Shown: positions 33,084-33,932 of the stretch, one piece after another
Layout of the letters: each line of letters opens with the position of its first letter
How positions within the stretch are numbered: position 1 is the stretch's first letter
Source: UBA4658 sp002405485
Lineage (GTDB): Bacteria; Planctomycetota; Phycisphaerae; Phycisphaerales; UBA1924
NCBI GenBank assembly: GCA_036823255.1
Contig: DAISGC010000040.1
Location: 1 to 33,932, forward strand
Direction: 5' to 3'
Length of the DNA: 33,932 nt
Program-made: the position numbers and the translations under genes
Notes under the pieces: generated by a model
The model's input: the letters and a program-made list of their open reading frames with translations, nothing else
The model's database searches: none
What the model was told of the DNA's origin: nothing

Positions 33084-33839
33084 ATGCTGACCACCTCCAT
33101 ACGCGAGCACGCCGGCCTGCGCCTCGGGCGGATCACGCTTGCCAGACCGGACAAGAAGAACGCGCTCACGCCGGCGATGCTGGATGGCGTCTGCGACGCC
33201 GTCGTGTCAATGACCGGCGACGCACGTGGAGCCCAGATCGGCGCGCTGGTGGTGGACGGCGAGGGCGCGGCGTTCTGTGCCGGCTTTGACCTGTCGCTCT
33301 GCCGCGATTCTTCCGACACGCTTGCCCTGCTGCTTGACGGTCTGGCACGGACCATCCACTCGCTGCGGGCTTGTCCGGTCCCTGTGGTGCTCGCGGCCCA
33401 TGGAGCCGCGGTTGCCGGCGGCTGCGCGCTGCTCGGCGGAGCCGATGTTGTGGTCACACACCATGACGCCAAGGTGGGCTATCCGGTCGTCCGGCTCGGG
33501 ATTTCGCCCGCCGTGAGCGCACCGTGGCTCGTGCAAAGCGTCGGCGAAGGCAAGGCCAGGGAGATGCTCCTGAACGCATCGCTCATCACGGGGTGGGAGG
33601 CGTTTCGGGCCGGGCTCGCCCACGAGTGCCTCGAAGACGCGGGCAAGGTGCGAGAGCGGGCCATGGCGATCGCCGAGCAACTCGCGGCAAAGCCTCGGTG
33701 CGGCGTGCTGGCGACCAAGCGCTGGCTCAACGAGCTCACCGCGCCAGGCACAAATACCGACGCCGCCCTGAACACGTCGCTGGCGCTGGTCGGGAGCCCG
33801 GAAGAGCGGACCCGCCTGGCCACGCTGTGGAAGACCTAG
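33084..33839 (+). CDS. Enoyl-CoA hydratase/isomerase (crotonase) family protein
   Basis: A crotonase-fold acyl-CoA enzyme of 251 residues from ATG 33084. ITLARPDKKNALTPAM, the oxyanion-hole segment GAAFCAGFDLS (61-71) and HGAAVAGGCALLGGADVVV (106-124) define the family. The two catalytic glutamates of enoyl-CoA hydratase (Glu144 and Glu164 in the rat enzyme) align with Ala115 and Val135, so ordinary hydratase activity is doubtful. Next to HMG-CoA lyase, a methylglutaconyl-CoA hydratase would be the expected partner of leucine catabolism, but those enzymes normally keep at least one of the glutamates. An isomerase, thioesterase-like or other crotonase activity is possible. Co-transcription with the lyase is likely. 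Confidence 0.85.
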   Translation: MLTTSIREHAGLRLGRITLARPDKKNALTPAMLDGVCDAVVSMTGDARGAQIGALVVDGEGAAFCAGFDLSLCRDSSDTLALLLDGLARTIHSLRACPVPVVLAAHGAAVAGGCALLGGADVVVTHHDAKVGYPVVRLGISPAVSAPWLVQSVGEGKAREMLLNASLITGWEAFRAGLAHECLEDAGKVRERAMAIAEQLAAKPRCGVLATKRWLNELTAPGTNTDAALNTSLALVGSPEERTRLATLWKT

Positions 33840-33932
33840 CCGAACCCGTCTGCGACCCCGTCCACCCCTCGACCCACGCCCCCCCCCCCACACCCCCACA
33901 CACACCGATATCTCACGATCCAACAGCCCCAT
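33840..33932. other. C-rich low-complexity end of window
   Basis: 93 bases after the crotonase stop, with a run of eleven C near 33880 followed by CA-rich repeats (CACACCCCCACACACAC). No gene or clear hairpin terminator is visible before the window ends. Confidence 0.6.

Noticed and set aside
33870..33910. C-rich and CA-rich tract as a repeat array
   Set aside because: Low-complexity sequence only, with no repeat unit and spacer pattern. No CRISPR array is present anywhere in the window.

Overview
The window is GC-rich bacterial chromosome (roughly two thirds G+C by hand count of sample lines) and most likely comes from a planctomycete of the class Phycisphaerae. Three things point there. 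Two secreted proteins end in a C-terminal 'GC-type' dockerin-like module (ADFxGxG...FDFLNAWF...GC). One protein has a type II prepilin N-terminus (A-FTLIELLVVIAVIALL) on a large globular secreted domain, a planctomycete speciality. SecD and SecF are fused in one chain. This assignment is inference from protein style; no 16S or 23S rRNA gene is present.

Layout. 0-2.9 kb (+): a Bcp-type peroxiredoxin, a fumarylacetoacetate-hydrolase-family enzyme, a periplasmic OmpH/Skp-like chaperone and lipB. 2.9-7.9 kb: secreted and surface proteins, namely a prepilin-like protein (-), a LamG-like dockerin protein (+), a small cysteine-containing secreted protein (-) and a second dockerin protein (-), with hairpin terminators between convergent units. 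8.2-12.2 kb: an accessory-looking stretch with a DUF429-like protein, a poorly explained 0.5 kb gap, a DUF2075 nuclease-helicase of lower GC, and tRNA-Asp(GTC) with a visible promoter and terminator. 12.3-15.7 kb (+): a YjbQ-family gene, a probable frameshifted gene (-), then rpsB and tsf. 15.8-18.9 kb (-): pilB followed by pilT, the extension and retraction ATPases of type IV pili. 19.1-21.6 kb (+): a stand-alone CoaB, then a fusion of an RluA/RluD-type pseudouridine synthase with a SAM methyltransferase. 21.6-31.8 kb (-): a long co-directional run read as pseudo-ATPase/CvpA fusion, tgt, yajC, secDF and a LysM protein. 32.1-33.8 kb (+): HMG-CoA lyase and a crotonase-fold enzyme, probably for leucine or branched-chain acyl-CoA catabolism.

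Functional links. rpsB-tsf and tgt-yajC-secDF are widely conserved neighbourhoods (translation; tRNA modification plus protein export). The pilB/pilT pair and the prepilin-like gene belong to type IV pilus/type II secretion biology, and the dockerin proteins are likely exported through the Sec system whose accessory subunit is encoded here.

The most unusual object is the 1,227-residue protein immediately upstream of tgt. It combines three N-terminal membrane helices, a GspE/PilB-like domain whose Walker A, Asp box and His box are all degraded while its four zinc cysteines survive, a CvpA-like membrane domain, and about 460 residues of unrecognised sequence. The second most unusual is the pseudouridine synthase-methyltransferase fusion.
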